Of a DNA stretch of 64,000 bases, positions 16,783 through 24,386 are shown piece after piece. The translations under genes were made by a program, and so were the position numbers. The notes under the pieces were generated by a model, which did no database searches, was not told the DNA's origin, and saw only the letters and a program-made list of their open reading frames with translations. Within the stretch, counting starts at the first letter, position 1. Every line of letters begins with the position of its first letter. The stretch comes from Streptomyces sp. AC558_RSS880 (GTDB taxonomy: Bacteria; Actinomycetota; Actinomycetes; Streptomycetales; Streptomycetaceae): NCBI RefSeq assembly GCF_019049255.1, contig NZ_JAGMUJ010000161.1, positions 549,640 to 613,639 on the forward strand, written 5' to 3'.

Positions 16783-17316
16783 CTAGAACTTCGGCTGCCA
16801 GGGGACGACCGTGTAGTCGCCCGTACCCTGCTCGACCTTCTCGAAGGGTGCCGAGCTCACGCACTTGGGCATGTCGCCGGTCTCCACGGGGGTGCCGGTC
16901 GCGGCCCAGCTGTAGCCGAGCCGGTCGTGGCGGCCGAGGTCATGGACGGTGATGCCGACCTGCTTCCCCTTGGCGCCGGGCAGGTCCGAGTCGGTGATGA
17001 CGCCGGAGACGACGGCCACCTTGCCACCGGTGACAAGGCAGTTGACCTTCGCCTTCACCCAGGCGCCGTGGCCATCGGTGTAGTGGCTCCACTCGAAGGT
17101 CCCCGTCGCCTCGAGCGGATTGTCGGTGTCCTTCGCCGCCAGATGCGCGTCGAAGGAGAACGTGATCTCGCCCCCGGCCAACCGGTCCAGCTTCGCGGTA
17201 CCGGTGAGGGCGGCGGCTTCCCGTCGGTCGTCACCGGACGCGACGGCGGATCCCGCCGCCGCGGCGGTGAGCAGGAGCGTGGCACCAAGCACGGCAGTCT
17301 TCGTACGGCGGTTCAT
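16783..17316 (-). CDS. secreted protein of unknown function
   Basis: 177 residues with a clear Sec signal peptide: RRTK, then the hydrophobic stretch AVLGATLLLTAAAAGSAVAS, with a cleavage site near residue 27-28. The mature part is beta-rich (ITFSFDAHLAAKDTDNPL, TGTFEWSHYTDGHGAW, VNCLVTGGKVAVVSGVITD) and has two cysteines that could pair (VNCLV and PKCVSS). It resembles a Streptomyces exported family sometimes labelled Repetin in databases, from memory; no activity is known. It is the only gene in the insert, and its own ribosome site AAAGGA is good. Confidence 0.8.
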   Translation of the reverse strand: MNRRTKTAVLGATLLLTAAAAGSAVASGDDRREAAALTGTAKLDRLAGGEITFSFDAHLAAKDTDNPLEATGTFEWSHYTDGHGAWVKAKVNCLVTGGKVAVVSGVITDSDLPGAKGKQVGITVHDLGRHDRLGYSWAATGTPVETGDMPKCVSSAPFEKVEQGTGDYTVVPWQPKF

Positions 17317-17576
17317 GCCGGTCCTTTCGGTGGGATGATCGGACGGCTCCCACTCTCCCGGCTCCGCGCTCCTGCCACGTCACGCCCGAGGCGGCATCGG
17401 GCGTCCGTCTCAGGGTGGGAGGATGTCCGCGGCCTGCGCCTCCAGAGGTACCCGCGCGTACGACCGAGGTCGCGCACCGGATCGCAACGGCTGCCGTTGT
17501 CCGGCTGAGCCGGCCGGACCGTAGCATCTGAAGCGGGCCCTCGCCCCGGCCCCGGCGATCAGGCACGGCCACACGA

Positions 17577-17637
17577 CCGGACGGCCGGTCATGCGATCCC
17601 TGATCGCATACGACCACTGACACCGTCAGGAATCACT
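17577..17637 (-). repeat. right 61-bp inverted repeat with internal palindrome
   Basis: Inverted copy of 16582-16642 with one mismatch. Carries the same palindrome at 17591-17609. It ends three bases before the cysteine desulfurase stop codon (17641-17643). Confidence 0.9.
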
Positions 17638-17640
17638 GGT

Positions 17641-18810
17641 CTAGGTCAGTCCCGCCGCGCGGGCCCGTTCCACCGCCGGGCCGATGGCCTTGGCCACGGC
17701 CTCCACGTCGGCCTCCGTGGAGGTGTGCCCCAGGGAGAAGCGGAGGGTGCCGCGGGCCAGGTCGGGATCGGTGCCGGTGGCCAGGAGGACGTGGCTGGGC
17801 TGGGCGACGCCGGCGGTGCAGGCGGAACCGGTGGAGCACTCGATGCCCTGGGCGTCCAGGAGGAGCAGCAGGGAGTCGCCCTCGCAGCCGGGGAAGGTGA
17901 AGTGCGCGTTGGCCGGAAGGCGCCCCCCGAGGGCGGGGTCGCCGCCCAGGATCGCGTCCGGCACGGCCTCGCGGACCGCGGCGACCAGGTCGTCGCGCAG
18001 CCTCCCGATCTCGCGGGCGAACCATTCCTGCTGCTCGGCGGCGAGCCGCCCGGCCGTCGCGAAGGAGGCGATGGCGGGGACGTCGAGGGTGCCGGAGCGG
18101 ACATGGCGTTCCTGGCCGCCGCCGTGCAGGACGGGCACGGGCGTGTGCTCGCGGCCCAGGAGCAGCGCGCCGATGCCGTACGGACCGCCGATCTTGTGGC
18201 CGGACACGGTCATCGCGGCGAGCCCCGACGCGGCGAAGTCCACCGGGACCTGCCCGAAGGCCTGGACCGCGTCGGAGTGCAGCGGCACGCCGAACTCGGC
18301 GGCGGTCTCGGCGAGTTCGCGGACCGGCAGGATCGTCCCGATCTCGTTGTTGGCCCACATGACCGTGGCGAGGGCGACGTCGTCGGGATTGCGGGCGATG
18401 GCCTCGCGCAGGGTGTCCGGGTGGACCCGGCCGTGGGAGTCGACCGGCAGGTACTCGACGGTGGCGCCCTCGTGCTCGGCGAGCCAGTGGACGGCGTCGA
18501 GGACGGCGTGGTGCTCGACGGGGCTGGCGAGGACCCGGGTGCGGGCCGGGTCCGCGTCGCGGCGGGACCAGTAGAGCCCCTTCACGGCGAGGTTGTCGGC
18601 CTCGGTCCCGCCGGAGGTGAACACGATCTCGCTGGGCCGGGCACCGAGGGCCTCGGCGAGGGTCTCGCGGGCCTCCTCGACGGTGCGCCGGGCGCGGCGG
18701 CCGGCCGCGTGGAGGGAGGAGGCGTTGCCGGTGACGCCCAGGTGCGCGGCGAGTGCCTCGACTGCCTCGGGAAGCATCGGGGTGGTCGCGGCGTGGTCGA
18801 GGTAAGCCAT
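17641..18810 (-). CDS. cysteine desulfurase (NifS/IscS class)
   Basis: 389 residues from the ATG at 18810. PLP enzyme that moves sulfur from cysteine to an active-site Cys persulfide. Motifs: YLDHAATTPM start, FTSGGTEADNLAVKG, SPVEHHAVLD, PLP-binding Lys in TVSGHKIGGPYG, and the reactive Cys in STGSACTAGVAQPSHVLL. The short loop around that Cys and the company of mnmA suggest that it supplies sulfur for tRNA thiolation. Transcribed toward the insert and convergent with the amidase. Confidence 0.95.
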   Translation of the reverse strand: MAYLDHAATTPMLPEAVEALAAHLGVTGNASSLHAAGRRARRTVEEARETLAEALGARPSEIVFTSGGTEADNLAVKGLYWSRRDADPARTRVLASPVEHHAVLDAVHWLAEHEGATVEYLPVDSHGRVHPDTLREAIARNPDDVALATVMWANNEIGTILPVRELAETAAEFGVPLHSDAVQAFGQVPVDFAASGLAAMTVSGHKIGGPYGIGALLLGREHTPVPVLHGGGQERHVRSGTLDVPAIASFATAGRLAAEQQEWFAREIGRLRDDLVAAVREAVPDAILGGDPALGGRLPANAHFTFPGCEGDSLLLLLDAQGIECSTGSACTAGVAQPSHVLLATGTDPDLARGTLRFSLGHTSTEADVEAVAKAIGPAVERARAAGLT

Positions 18811-18879
18811 GGTGGGGCCGATTCTACGGGGCCCCGTGCACCGGCCACGGATCACGGTCGGCCAGGATGCGGCACCCGC

Positions 18880-19146
18880 TCAGAAGCTCCACGAGATCGT
18901 GTTGTCCGCCTGCATGAACGCGACGAGGACGAGGAGGTCGGCGACGCCCAGTCCGAGCCCCAGGAAGGCGCGGCCACGTCGGGTCGTGCCCCGCCACAGC
19001 GCCACGGCCGCCAACACGACGGCAACCGGGCCGAGGAAGACGTTGAGGACGAGCAGGCCCAGCAGACCCAGGACGAAGGACGCGACGGCCATGCCGTCGG
19101 CGTCACGGAGACCGGTGCGTCCGGCGGCCGGTGCGGTCAGATGCAT
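18880..19146 (-). CDS. DUF4190-type small membrane protein
   Basis: 88 residues from the ATG at 19146. Short polar N-terminus, then two hydrophobic helices: GMAVASFVLGLLGLLVLNVFLGPVAVVLAAVALW and RAFLGLGLGVADLLVLVAFM. The GMAVASFVLGLLG pattern is the DUF4190 signature. Function unknown. Located 52 bases after the stop of the 55-residue membrane protein and probably in the same transcript. Confidence 0.8.
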   Translation of the reverse strand: MHLTAPAAGRTGLRDADGMAVASFVLGLLGLLVLNVFLGPVAVVLAAVALWRGTTRRGRAFLGLGLGVADLLVLVAFMQADNTISWSF

Positions 19147-19198
19147 GATGATCGGCTCCCACGGTCGGAGGGACGGGGTTCGAACGGCCTCGTGCGGG

Positions 19199-19366
19199 TC
19201 AGTGCGCCGAACCGCCACGGCCCCGGCCGTGGCGCTCGCGCAGGGCGAAGGCGCCGAGCCATACGGCGATGACGACCCCCGCGGCGACGGAGAAGGAGAG
19301 CGGGGCGTGGGCGACGGTACCCAGGGCGACGCCCAGCAGCATCAGCGCGGCGACGAGGAACAACAT
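19199..19366 (-). CDS. small membrane protein, 55 residues
   Basis: Starts at the ATG at 19366 behind GGGGGAT. The protein has two hydrophobic stretches, MLFLVAALMLLGVALGTVAH and SFSVAAGVVIAVWLGAFAL, then a basic tail RERHGRGRGGSAH. No family was recognised. It lies between the TetR regulator (divergent) and the DUF4190 gene (same strand). The palindromic operator candidates upstream suggest that both small genes are controlled by that regulator. Third-position G/C use supports real coding. Confidence 0.65.
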   Translation of the reverse strand: MLFLVAALMLLGVALGTVAHAPLSFSVAAGVVIAVWLGAFALRERHGRGRGGSAH

Positions 19367-19385
19367 GAGTGGATCCCCCAGGTCG

Positions 19386-19413
19386 GTGAACGGTTGTAGT
19401 TACAGTTGTTCAC
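19386..19413. promoter_or_regulatory. operator candidate 1 for the TetR regulator
   Basis: Imperfect 28-bp inverted repeat with arms GTGAACGGTTGTAG and TTACAGTTGTTCAC (10 of 14 positions symmetric), between the divergent small-membrane-protein gene and tetR. The GTGAAC/GTTCAC ends resemble FabR/DesT-type sites. Confidence 0.55.
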
Positions 19414-19459
19414 TGAGTTCCCAGCCTAGCGCGGGTCATGACTTCCCCATGCCGGAGAA

Positions 19460-19472
19460 CAGTTGTTAACTG
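19460..19472. promoter_or_regulatory. operator candidate 2, before tetR
   Basis: Perfect palindrome CAGTTGTTAACTG six bases before the tetR ATG. It shares the CAGTTGTT core with the first site, which suggests autoregulation. Confidence 0.5.
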
Positions 19473-19478
19473 CATGGC

Positions 19479-20126
19479 ATGAGTCACACCCTCGGCGTCC
19501 GGCAGGCCCAGAAACAGAAGACACGGCGGGCGCTGCTCGACGCGGCGCTGGCACTGCTCGAGGAGCAGAGCCTGAGCAGCCTGGGGCTGCGTGAGGTCAC
19601 CCGTGCGGTGGGGGTGGCGCCGACCGCCTTCTACCGGCACTTCCGTTCCGTCGAGGATCTGGGGGTGGCGCTGGTCGAGGAGGCTTTGGGCAGTCTGCAC
19701 CCGATGATCCGGACGATCGTGTCCACGACCGGTGACGGTGAGGAACGTATCGAGCGCGCCATCGAGTTGATCGCCGGTCATGTCGACGCGTATCCGGCGC
19801 ATGTGCGGTTCATCGCCCGGGAGCGGCACGGTGGGGTGCGGTCGGTGCGGGAGGCGATACGGGATCAGCTGGCGCTGTTCGCCGTGGAGGTCGGGGAGGC
19901 GCTGGCGGAGGATCCGGTGTCCGCGGGGTGGGGCGAGGAAGACCTGATGATGCTGGCGCAGCTGTACGTGGACCAGATGCTCGTCACCGCTTCGCTGTTC
20001 CTGGAGGCGCCGGGGAGTGGGGCGGGGGCGCGGGAGCGGGCGTTCCGGATGGCGACGCGTCGGCTGCGGCTGATCGGTATCGGGCGTGCGCACTGGCTGG
20101 ACGGCGGGGCGGGTGGGGAGGGGTGA
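19479..20126 (+). CDS. TetR-family regulator, FabR/DesT-like
   Basis: 215 residues. The N-terminal HTH is MSHTLGVRQAQKQKTRRALL, then SSLGLREVTRAVGVAPTAFYRHF. The SLREVxRxxGxAPTxFYRHF block and following VEDLGVALVEEA are very like E. coli FabR and Pseudomonas DesT, which sense acyl-CoA saturation and control unsaturated fatty acid synthesis. The ligand domain also keeps VRFIARERHGG, like LLRERSG in FabR. It divides two divergent transcripts and has two palindromes upstream. A role in membrane lipid control is inferred; no desaturase gene is next to it. Confidence 0.85.
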   Translation: MSHTLGVRQAQKQKTRRALLDAALALLEEQSLSSLGLREVTRAVGVAPTAFYRHFRSVEDLGVALVEEALGSLHPMIRTIVSTTGDGEERIERAIELIAGHVDAYPAHVRFIARERHGGVRSVREAIRDQLALFAVEVGEALAEDPVSAGWGEEDLMMLAQLYVDQMLVTASLFLEAPGSGAGARERAFRMATRRLRLIGIGRAHWLDGGAGGEG

Positions 20127-20220
20127 GGGTTTTTTCGCCTCCGCCGCCCCCACCCGCCCCCTACCCGAGGGCGCTGCCCCCGGACTCCCGCTCCTCAAAC
20201 GCCGGAGGGGCTGATTCTCG
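20125..20220 (+). repeat. dispersed Streptomyces intergenic repeat, copy 2
   Basis: Same block order as at 11243-11335: C-rich run, CGAGGGC-GCT-GCCCCCG hairpin (20166-20182, one mismatch), CTCCTCAAAC and GGAGGGGCTG. Sits between the convergent tetR and thioesterase genes, where a bidirectional terminator is expected. Confidence 0.65.
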
Positions 20221-20230
20221 CCGGGCCGGC

Positions 20231-21088
20231 TCAGAGACGGGCTCGGGCCAGTTGGCGGGACTGGGCCACCAGGCGGTCGGTGCTGTCCCAGACCTCGGCG
20301 TCCTCCTCCAGGAAGCCGCCGGCGAGGTTGCGGGTGGTGATCGAGACCCGCAGGGGGCCCGGGGCGGGGCGGCAGCGGACGTGGACGGTCAGCTCCACCG
20401 TCGGGACCCAGCCGGTCAGGCCCAGCTCGAAGGCGGTCGGGGGCAGGGCGTCCACCGCGAGGAGCAGCGCGAACGGGTCGGGGTCCCGGCCATCGGCGAG
20501 ACCGAACCAGGCCCGCATCTCCCCCTTGCCGGACGGCTGCCCGAGCGCCCACCCCAGGGTCGAGGGGTCGAGCTTGAGCATCAGGCGCTCGGTGATGGCG
20601 GAGCTGCCGTCGACCGGGGTGGGGCCGTCCTCCGGGCCGAAGCACTGCTCCATCGGCGGTATCGCGGGCGGCTCGGCCGTCGTACGGACGTCGTCGGGGA
20701 GGGAGTCCAGATCGCCGTAGGAGGCGAGGACGCGGATGCGCTCCACCTCGCGGCCCTGCTCGTCGAGCTGGAACAGGGAGGCCTGACCGGTCGACAGGGT
20801 CCGTCCGGTGCGCACGGTCTCGGTGCGGACGACCGCCGGTCCCGGCCGGGAGGCGGTCAGGTAGTGCGCGGAGATGGTGAACGGGTCGGAGTGCGGCAGG
20901 GCGTCCGCGAGCGCGCGGCCCAGGACGGCCAGCAGATAACCGCCGTTGACGGCGTTGATGATCGTCCAACCGGCGGAGAGGTCGATGTCGTAGACGCCGG
21001 GCGCGCGCGGGGTGACCGCGGTGTCGCGGTCGAACTCACTGGCGCCGATGGTGGCCCGGGTGGACTGGACGGAGGCTGCTTCTGGCAT
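20231..21088 (-). CDS. acyl-CoA thioesterase family protein (double hot-dog)
   Basis: 285 residues from the ATG at 21088. The N-terminal hot-dog has GWTIINAVNGGYLLAVLGRA and FTISAHYLTASRPGPAVV; the C-terminal half has PTVELTVHVRCRPAPGPLRV and a closing EDAEVWDSTDRLVAQSRQLA, a typical TesB/thioesterase-like ending. It should hydrolyse acyl-CoA; chain-length preference is unknown. Convergent with the FabR-like regulator, which gives a second hint of lipid metabolism in this segment. Confidence 0.85.
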   Translation of the reverse strand: MPEAASVQSTRATIGASEFDRDTAVTPRAPGVYDIDLSAGWTIINAVNGGYLLAVLGRALADALPHSDPFTISAHYLTASRPGPAVVRTETVRTGRTLSTGQASLFQLDEQGREVERIRVLASYGDLDSLPDDVRTTAEPPAIPPMEQCFGPEDGPTPVDGSSAITERLMLKLDPSTLGWALGQPSGKGEMRAWFGLADGRDPDPFALLLAVDALPPTAFELGLTGWVPTVELTVHVRCRPAPGPLRVSITTRNLAGGFLEEDAEVWDSTDRLVAQSRQLARARL

Positions 21089-21147
21089 GGCTGAACAGTA
21101 CAAGAAGACAATACTAAGCGGTAGCTTTGTCCGTGCGTCCCGGGGGA

Positions 21148-21804
21148 CTACTCCTCCTGGACCGTCGAACGGCGGTGCCACGCGCGAGGAGCCCGCCAGT
21201 GGTAGCGCATCGCGAGCAGCCGCAGCACGAAGGCCGTGACCACGGCGAGGCTGCTGGTACCCGCGTTCAGCACGTCGTAGCGGATGCACAACGCGGTCAG
21301 GGCGGCGCCGACGACGGCGGGGACGGCGTACAGGTCGCGGTCCCAGCGCAGCAGCGACGGCACCTCGTTGGCGAGCACGTCCCGCAGCACACCGCCGCCG
21401 ACCGCGGTGGCCAGGCCCAGGCAGGCGGAGGCGGTCAGGCCGAGGCCGTAGTCGTACGCCTTGGTCGTGCCGACGACGCAGAACAGGCCGAGGCCGGCCG
21501 CGTCGAAGACGTTGACGCCGGTCTGGATGCGCTCCACGTGCGGGTGGAGGAAGAACACCAGGGCCGTGGCGAGCAGCGGGGTGACGAAGTACCCCAGGTC
21601 CGTGAAGGCGGCGGGCGGCACGGCGCCGATGACCAGGTCGCGGAAGAGTCCGCCGCCGAGCGCGGTGACCTCGGCGAGTACGGCGATGCCGAAGACGTCG
21701 AAGTTCTTGCGGACGGCCAGCAGGGCGCCGGAGATCGCGAAGACGAAGATGCCGATCAGGTCGAGCGTATGCAGGACGGACGGACTGAACAGTTGCTGGA
21801 GCAC
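21148..21804 (-). CDS. TRIC/UPF0126 (YadS/YicG-like) membrane protein
   Basis: About 218 residues with seven hydrophobic helices in two similar halves. Each half carries the family glycine motif: TALGGGLFRDLVIG and TAVGGGVLRDVLANEVP, both of the form GGGxxRD. Prokaryotic TRIC homologues are trimeric K+ channels. I chose the GTG at 21804 (VLQQLFSPSV); it has no convincing ribosome site, and the strong hairpin at 21825-21861 lies only 20 bases upstream, so the start or the promoter arrangement is odd. Confidence 0.88.
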   Translation of the reverse strand: MLQQLFSPSVLHTLDLIGIFVFAISGALLAVRKNFDVFGIAVLAEVTALGGGLFRDLVIGAVPPAAFTDLGYFVTPLLATALVFFLHPHVERIQTGVNVFDAAGLGLFCVVGTTKAYDYGLGLTASACLGLATAVGGGVLRDVLANEVPSLLRWDRDLYAVPAVVGAALTALCIRYDVLNAGTSSLAVVTAFVLRLLAMRYHWRAPRAWHRRSTVQEE

Positions 21805-21824
21805 CCTTACATTCTTACCCAATG

Positions 21825-21861
21825 ACAACCCCCCGCCTTGCAAACCAAGGCGGGGGGTTGT
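21825..21861 (-). terminator. strong terminator of the peptide-transporter operon
   Basis: Perfect 16-bp stem, ACAACCCCCCGCCTTG paired across a 5-base loop. It lies 79 bases after the stop of the last transporter gene. No T-run follows, as is usual in actinobacteria. Confidence 0.88.
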
Positions 21862-21939
21862 GTGTACTTGCTGTCCATGACTCCGTCGGGCGATGTCCCG
21901 GAAGCGGGCGAAGGCCCGGCAGTGGACCGCGGCCGTCGT

Positions 21940-23382
21940 CTATACGGCCTTGTCGGCGGCCTCGGCTTCGTCGGTGGCCTCGACCTTCTCAGCGCTTTCG
22001 GCCTTGTCGGCGGCCTCGGTCTTGTCGGCCTTCTCCGCGCTCTTGACCTTCTCCGCCTTCTCGGCGCTCTCGGCCTTGTCGGCGGTCGCGACCTCCTCGG
22101 CGCTTTCGGCCTTGTCGGCGGCCTCGGCCTCGTCGGCCTTCTCCGCGCTCTCGGCCTTGTCGGCGGTCGCGACCTCCTCGGCGCTTTCGGCCTTCTCGGC
22201 GCTCTCGGCCTCCTCCGCCTCCTCCGCCTTCTCCGTCGGCTCAGGCGTGTTCTCCTGCTCCGGGACGGTCTCCAGCTTCGGCGGTCCGGGCTGCTCCGGT
22301 ACCGCCGGGGTGCCGGGCTCCTCGGACGCGGGGTTGTCGTCCACGCCCTCGCGGGTCGCCGACACGATCTCGCCCGTGGTCCGCTTCAGCGTCCCGGCCG
22401 CGATCTCGTCGGCGAAGTGGCAGGCCACCCGGTGGCCGCCGCCGACGTCCCGCAGCTCCGGCCGCTCGGTCGCGCACCGCTCGGCCTGGGCCCAGGGGCA
22501 GCGCGTGTGGAAGCGGCAGCCGCTGGGCGGGTTGGCCGGGGAGGGCAGGTCGCCGGTGAGCAGGATGCGCTCGCGCTTGTCCTCCACCTCCGGGTCCGGC
22601 ACCGGCACGGCCGACATCAGGGCCTTGGTGTACGGGTGCTTCGGCTCGGCGTACAGCGCGTCGCTCGGCGCCTCCTCGACCAGCGAGCCCAGGTACATCA
22701 CGCCGATCGTGTCGGAGATGTGCCGGACCACGGCGAGGTCGTGGGCGATCACCACGTAGGTCAGGCCGAGTTCCTCCTGGAGCTCGTCCAGCAGGTTGAT
22801 GACCTGGGCCTGGACCGACACGTCGAGCGCGGAGACCGGCTCGTCGCAGATGATCACGTCGGGTTCGAGGACGAGGGCGCGGGCGATGCCGATGCGCTGG
22901 CGCTGACCGCCGGAGAACTCGTGCGGGTAGCGGGAGAGCGCGTTGGAGGGCAGGCCGACCTTGTCCAGGATCGACTTGATCTTCTCCCTGCGCTCCTCCT
23001 GGTCCTTGCCGATGCCGTGGGCGATCATGCCCTCGGACAGGATCGACTCGATGTTCTGCCGGGGGTTGAGCGAGCCCAGCGGGTCCTGGAAGACCATCTG
23101 GAGCCGGCGCCGGAAGCGGCGCATCTCCTCGCCGGGCAGCTTCGCCAGGTCGGTGCCGTCGAGGACGACGGACCCCTCGGTGATGTCCACCAGCCGCAGC
23201 ACCGACCGCCCGAGGGTGGTCTTGCCGCAGCCGGACTCGCCGACCAGGCCGTAGGTCTCGCCGGCCTCGACCTTCAGGGACACCCCGTCCACGGCGTAGA
23301 CGTGGCCGACCGTGCGGTCGACGAAGACGCCCTTCTTGATGGGGAAATGGACCTTGACGCCGTCCAGTTCGAGCAGGCTCAT
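21940..23382 (-). CDS. peptide ABC transporter ATPase (OppF/DppF type) with repetitive C-terminal tail
   Basis: 480 residues. The ATPase core (about 1-335) has Walker A GESGCGKTTLGRS, signature EFSGGQRQRIGIARAL, Walker B IICDEPVSALDVS, and the Cys-rich OppF end CRFHTRCPWAQAERC (FeS-like/cysteine motif). The remaining 130 or so residues are a low-complexity Ala/Glu/Lys/Ser tail with a 27-residue repeat, absent from usual family members of about 330-350 residues. The tail should form a helix or coiled coil. The start overlaps the stop of the OppD-type gene by four bases (ATGA). Confidence 0.92.
   Translation of the reverse strand: MSLLELDGVKVHFPIKKGVFVDRTVGHVYAVDGVSLKVEAGETYGLVGESGCGKTTLGRSVLRLVDITEGSVVLDGTDLAKLPGEEMRRFRRRLQMVFQDPLGSLNPRQNIESILSEGMIAHGIGKDQEERREKIKSILDKVGLPSNALSRYPHEFSGGQRQRIGIARALVLEPDVIICDEPVSALDVSVQAQVINLLDELQEELGLTYVVIAHDLAVVRHISDTIGVMYLGSLVEEAPSDALYAEPKHPYTKALMSAVPVPDPEVEDKRERILLTGDLPSPANPPSGCRFHTRCPWAQAERCATERPELRDVGGGHRVACHFADEIAAGTLKRTTGEIVSATREGVDDNPASEEPGTPAVPEQPGPPKLETVPEQENTPEPTEKAEEAEEAESAEKAESAEEVATADKAESAEKADEAEAADKAESAEEVATADKAESAEKAEKVKSAEKADKTEAADKAESAEKVEATDEAEAADKAV
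22064..22201 (-). repeat. 81-bp direct repeat in the ATPase tail
   Basis: Two near-identical stretches of about 57 bp offset by 81 bp (27 codons), beginning at 22064 and 22145. They encode ESAEEVATADKAESAEKA twice. Flanked by further shorter Ala-Glu-Lys copies, as expected from slippage or recombination. Confidence 0.85.
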
Positions 23383-24380
23383 GCGGTGACCTCCTCGGCC
23401 TTCGCGTCGTCGAGTACGGGGTTGACGCACCGCACCTGGTGGCCGGCCGCGCGCGGCTCGGTGAGCTGCGGGGTGCCGGTCAGGCAGCCCATCTCGTACC
23501 GGTCGCAGCGGGGCGCGAAGGCGCAGCCGTCGGCCCAGGCGATGCGGTCGTTGATGGAGCCACGGATGGGCTTGAGGGGTTCGCCCCGGGGGGCGTCCAG
23601 ACGCGGGATGGAGCCCAGCAGTCCGTGCGCGTAGGGGTGGGTCGGGTGGCCGAACAGCTCGCGGCGCCCGGCGGACTCCACGGTCTTGCCCGCGTAGAGC
23701 ACGTTGACCTGGTCGCAGAGGCCGGCGACCACGCCGAGGTCGTGGGTGATCATCAGCAGGGCGGTGCCCTCCTGGTCCACCAGTTCCTTGAGCAGTTCCA
23801 GGATCTGCGCCTGGATCGTCACGTCGAGGGCCGTGGTGGGCTCGTCGGCGATGAGCATGCGCGGGGCGCAGGCCACCGCCATGGCGATCAGCGCGCGCTG
23901 GCGCATACCGCCGGAGAGCTGGTGCGGGTACTCCTTGAGGCGCCGGGTCGGGTCGGGGATGCCGACCCGGTCCAGCAGGTGGGCGGCCTCCTTGCGGGCG
24001 GCCTCGCCCTTCAGTCCGCGGTGGCGCTCCAGGATCTCGGTGACCTGCACGCCGACCGGCACGACCGGGTTGAGCGAGGACAGCGGGTCCTGGAAGATCA
24101 TCGCCATTTCGCTGCCGCGCAGGTCGCGGCGGGCGGACGGGCTCATCGTGAACAGGTCCGTGCCGTCGAACTCGGCACGGCCGCCGATGGTGACGCCCTT
24201 GCTCGGGAGCAGGCCCATCAGGGCCAGGGAGGTGACGGACTTTCCGCAGCCGGACTCGCCGACCAGGCCCACGACCTGGCCCTGGTCGACCTCGAAGGAG
24301 ACGCCGTCGACCGCCCGGGACTCCTTGCGGCCGCGACCGCCGAAGGTGATGGTCAGTTCGTCGACATTGAGCAGAGACAT
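23379..24380 (-). CDS. peptide ABC transporter ATPase (OppD/DppD type)
   Basis: 333 residues. Walker A GESGCGKSVTSLALMGLL (Ser-Val as in OppD), Q-loop FQDPLSSLNPV, signature QLSGGMRQRALIAMAV, Walker B LIADEPTTALDVT, switch His ITHDLGVV, and C-terminal CAFAPRCDRYEMGC cysteine motif. Pairs with the OppF-type ATPase. Its start is about six bases after the stop of the OppC-type permease, in one operon. Confidence 0.96.
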   Translation of the reverse strand: MSLLNVDELTITFGGRGRKESRAVDGVSFEVDQGQVVGLVGESGCGKSVTSLALMGLLPSKGVTIGGRAEFDGTDLFTMSPSARRDLRGSEMAMIFQDPLSSLNPVVPVGVQVTEILERHRGLKGEAARKEAAHLLDRVGIPDPTRRLKEYPHQLSGGMRQRALIAMAVACAPRMLIADEPTTALDVTIQAQILELLKELVDQEGTALLMITHDLGVVAGLCDQVNVLYAGKTVESAGRRELFGHPTHPYAHGLLGSIPRLDAPRGEPLKPIRGSINDRIAWADGCAFAPRCDRYEMGCLTGTPQLTEPRAAGHQVRCVNPVLDDAKAEEVTA

Positions 24381-24386
24381 GGTGGT

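Larger units (their letters stand above)
16582..17637. mobile_element. 1056-bp insert bounded by 61-bp inverted repeats, one cargo gene
   Basis: Bases 16582-16642 and 17577-17637 are inverted copies with a single mismatch, and weaker similarity continues inward for about 20 bases. The ends read AGTGATTCCTGACGGTGTC on each side, facing outward. Between them lies one gene for a secreted protein and no transposase. The block sits exactly between two convergent genes, touching the amidase stop and ending three bases short of the cysteine desulfurase stop. No target-site duplication is evident. It could be a non-autonomous (MITE-like) cassette, or an inverted duplication of an older intergenic site. 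Confidence 0.55.

Noticed and set aside
19210..19231. 10-bp palindrome CGCCACGGCC/GGCCGTGGCG as a terminator
   Set aside because: It is inside the coding end of the 55-residue protein (Gly-Arg repeats), so it is likely a codon effect, though a role in ending transcription is possible.
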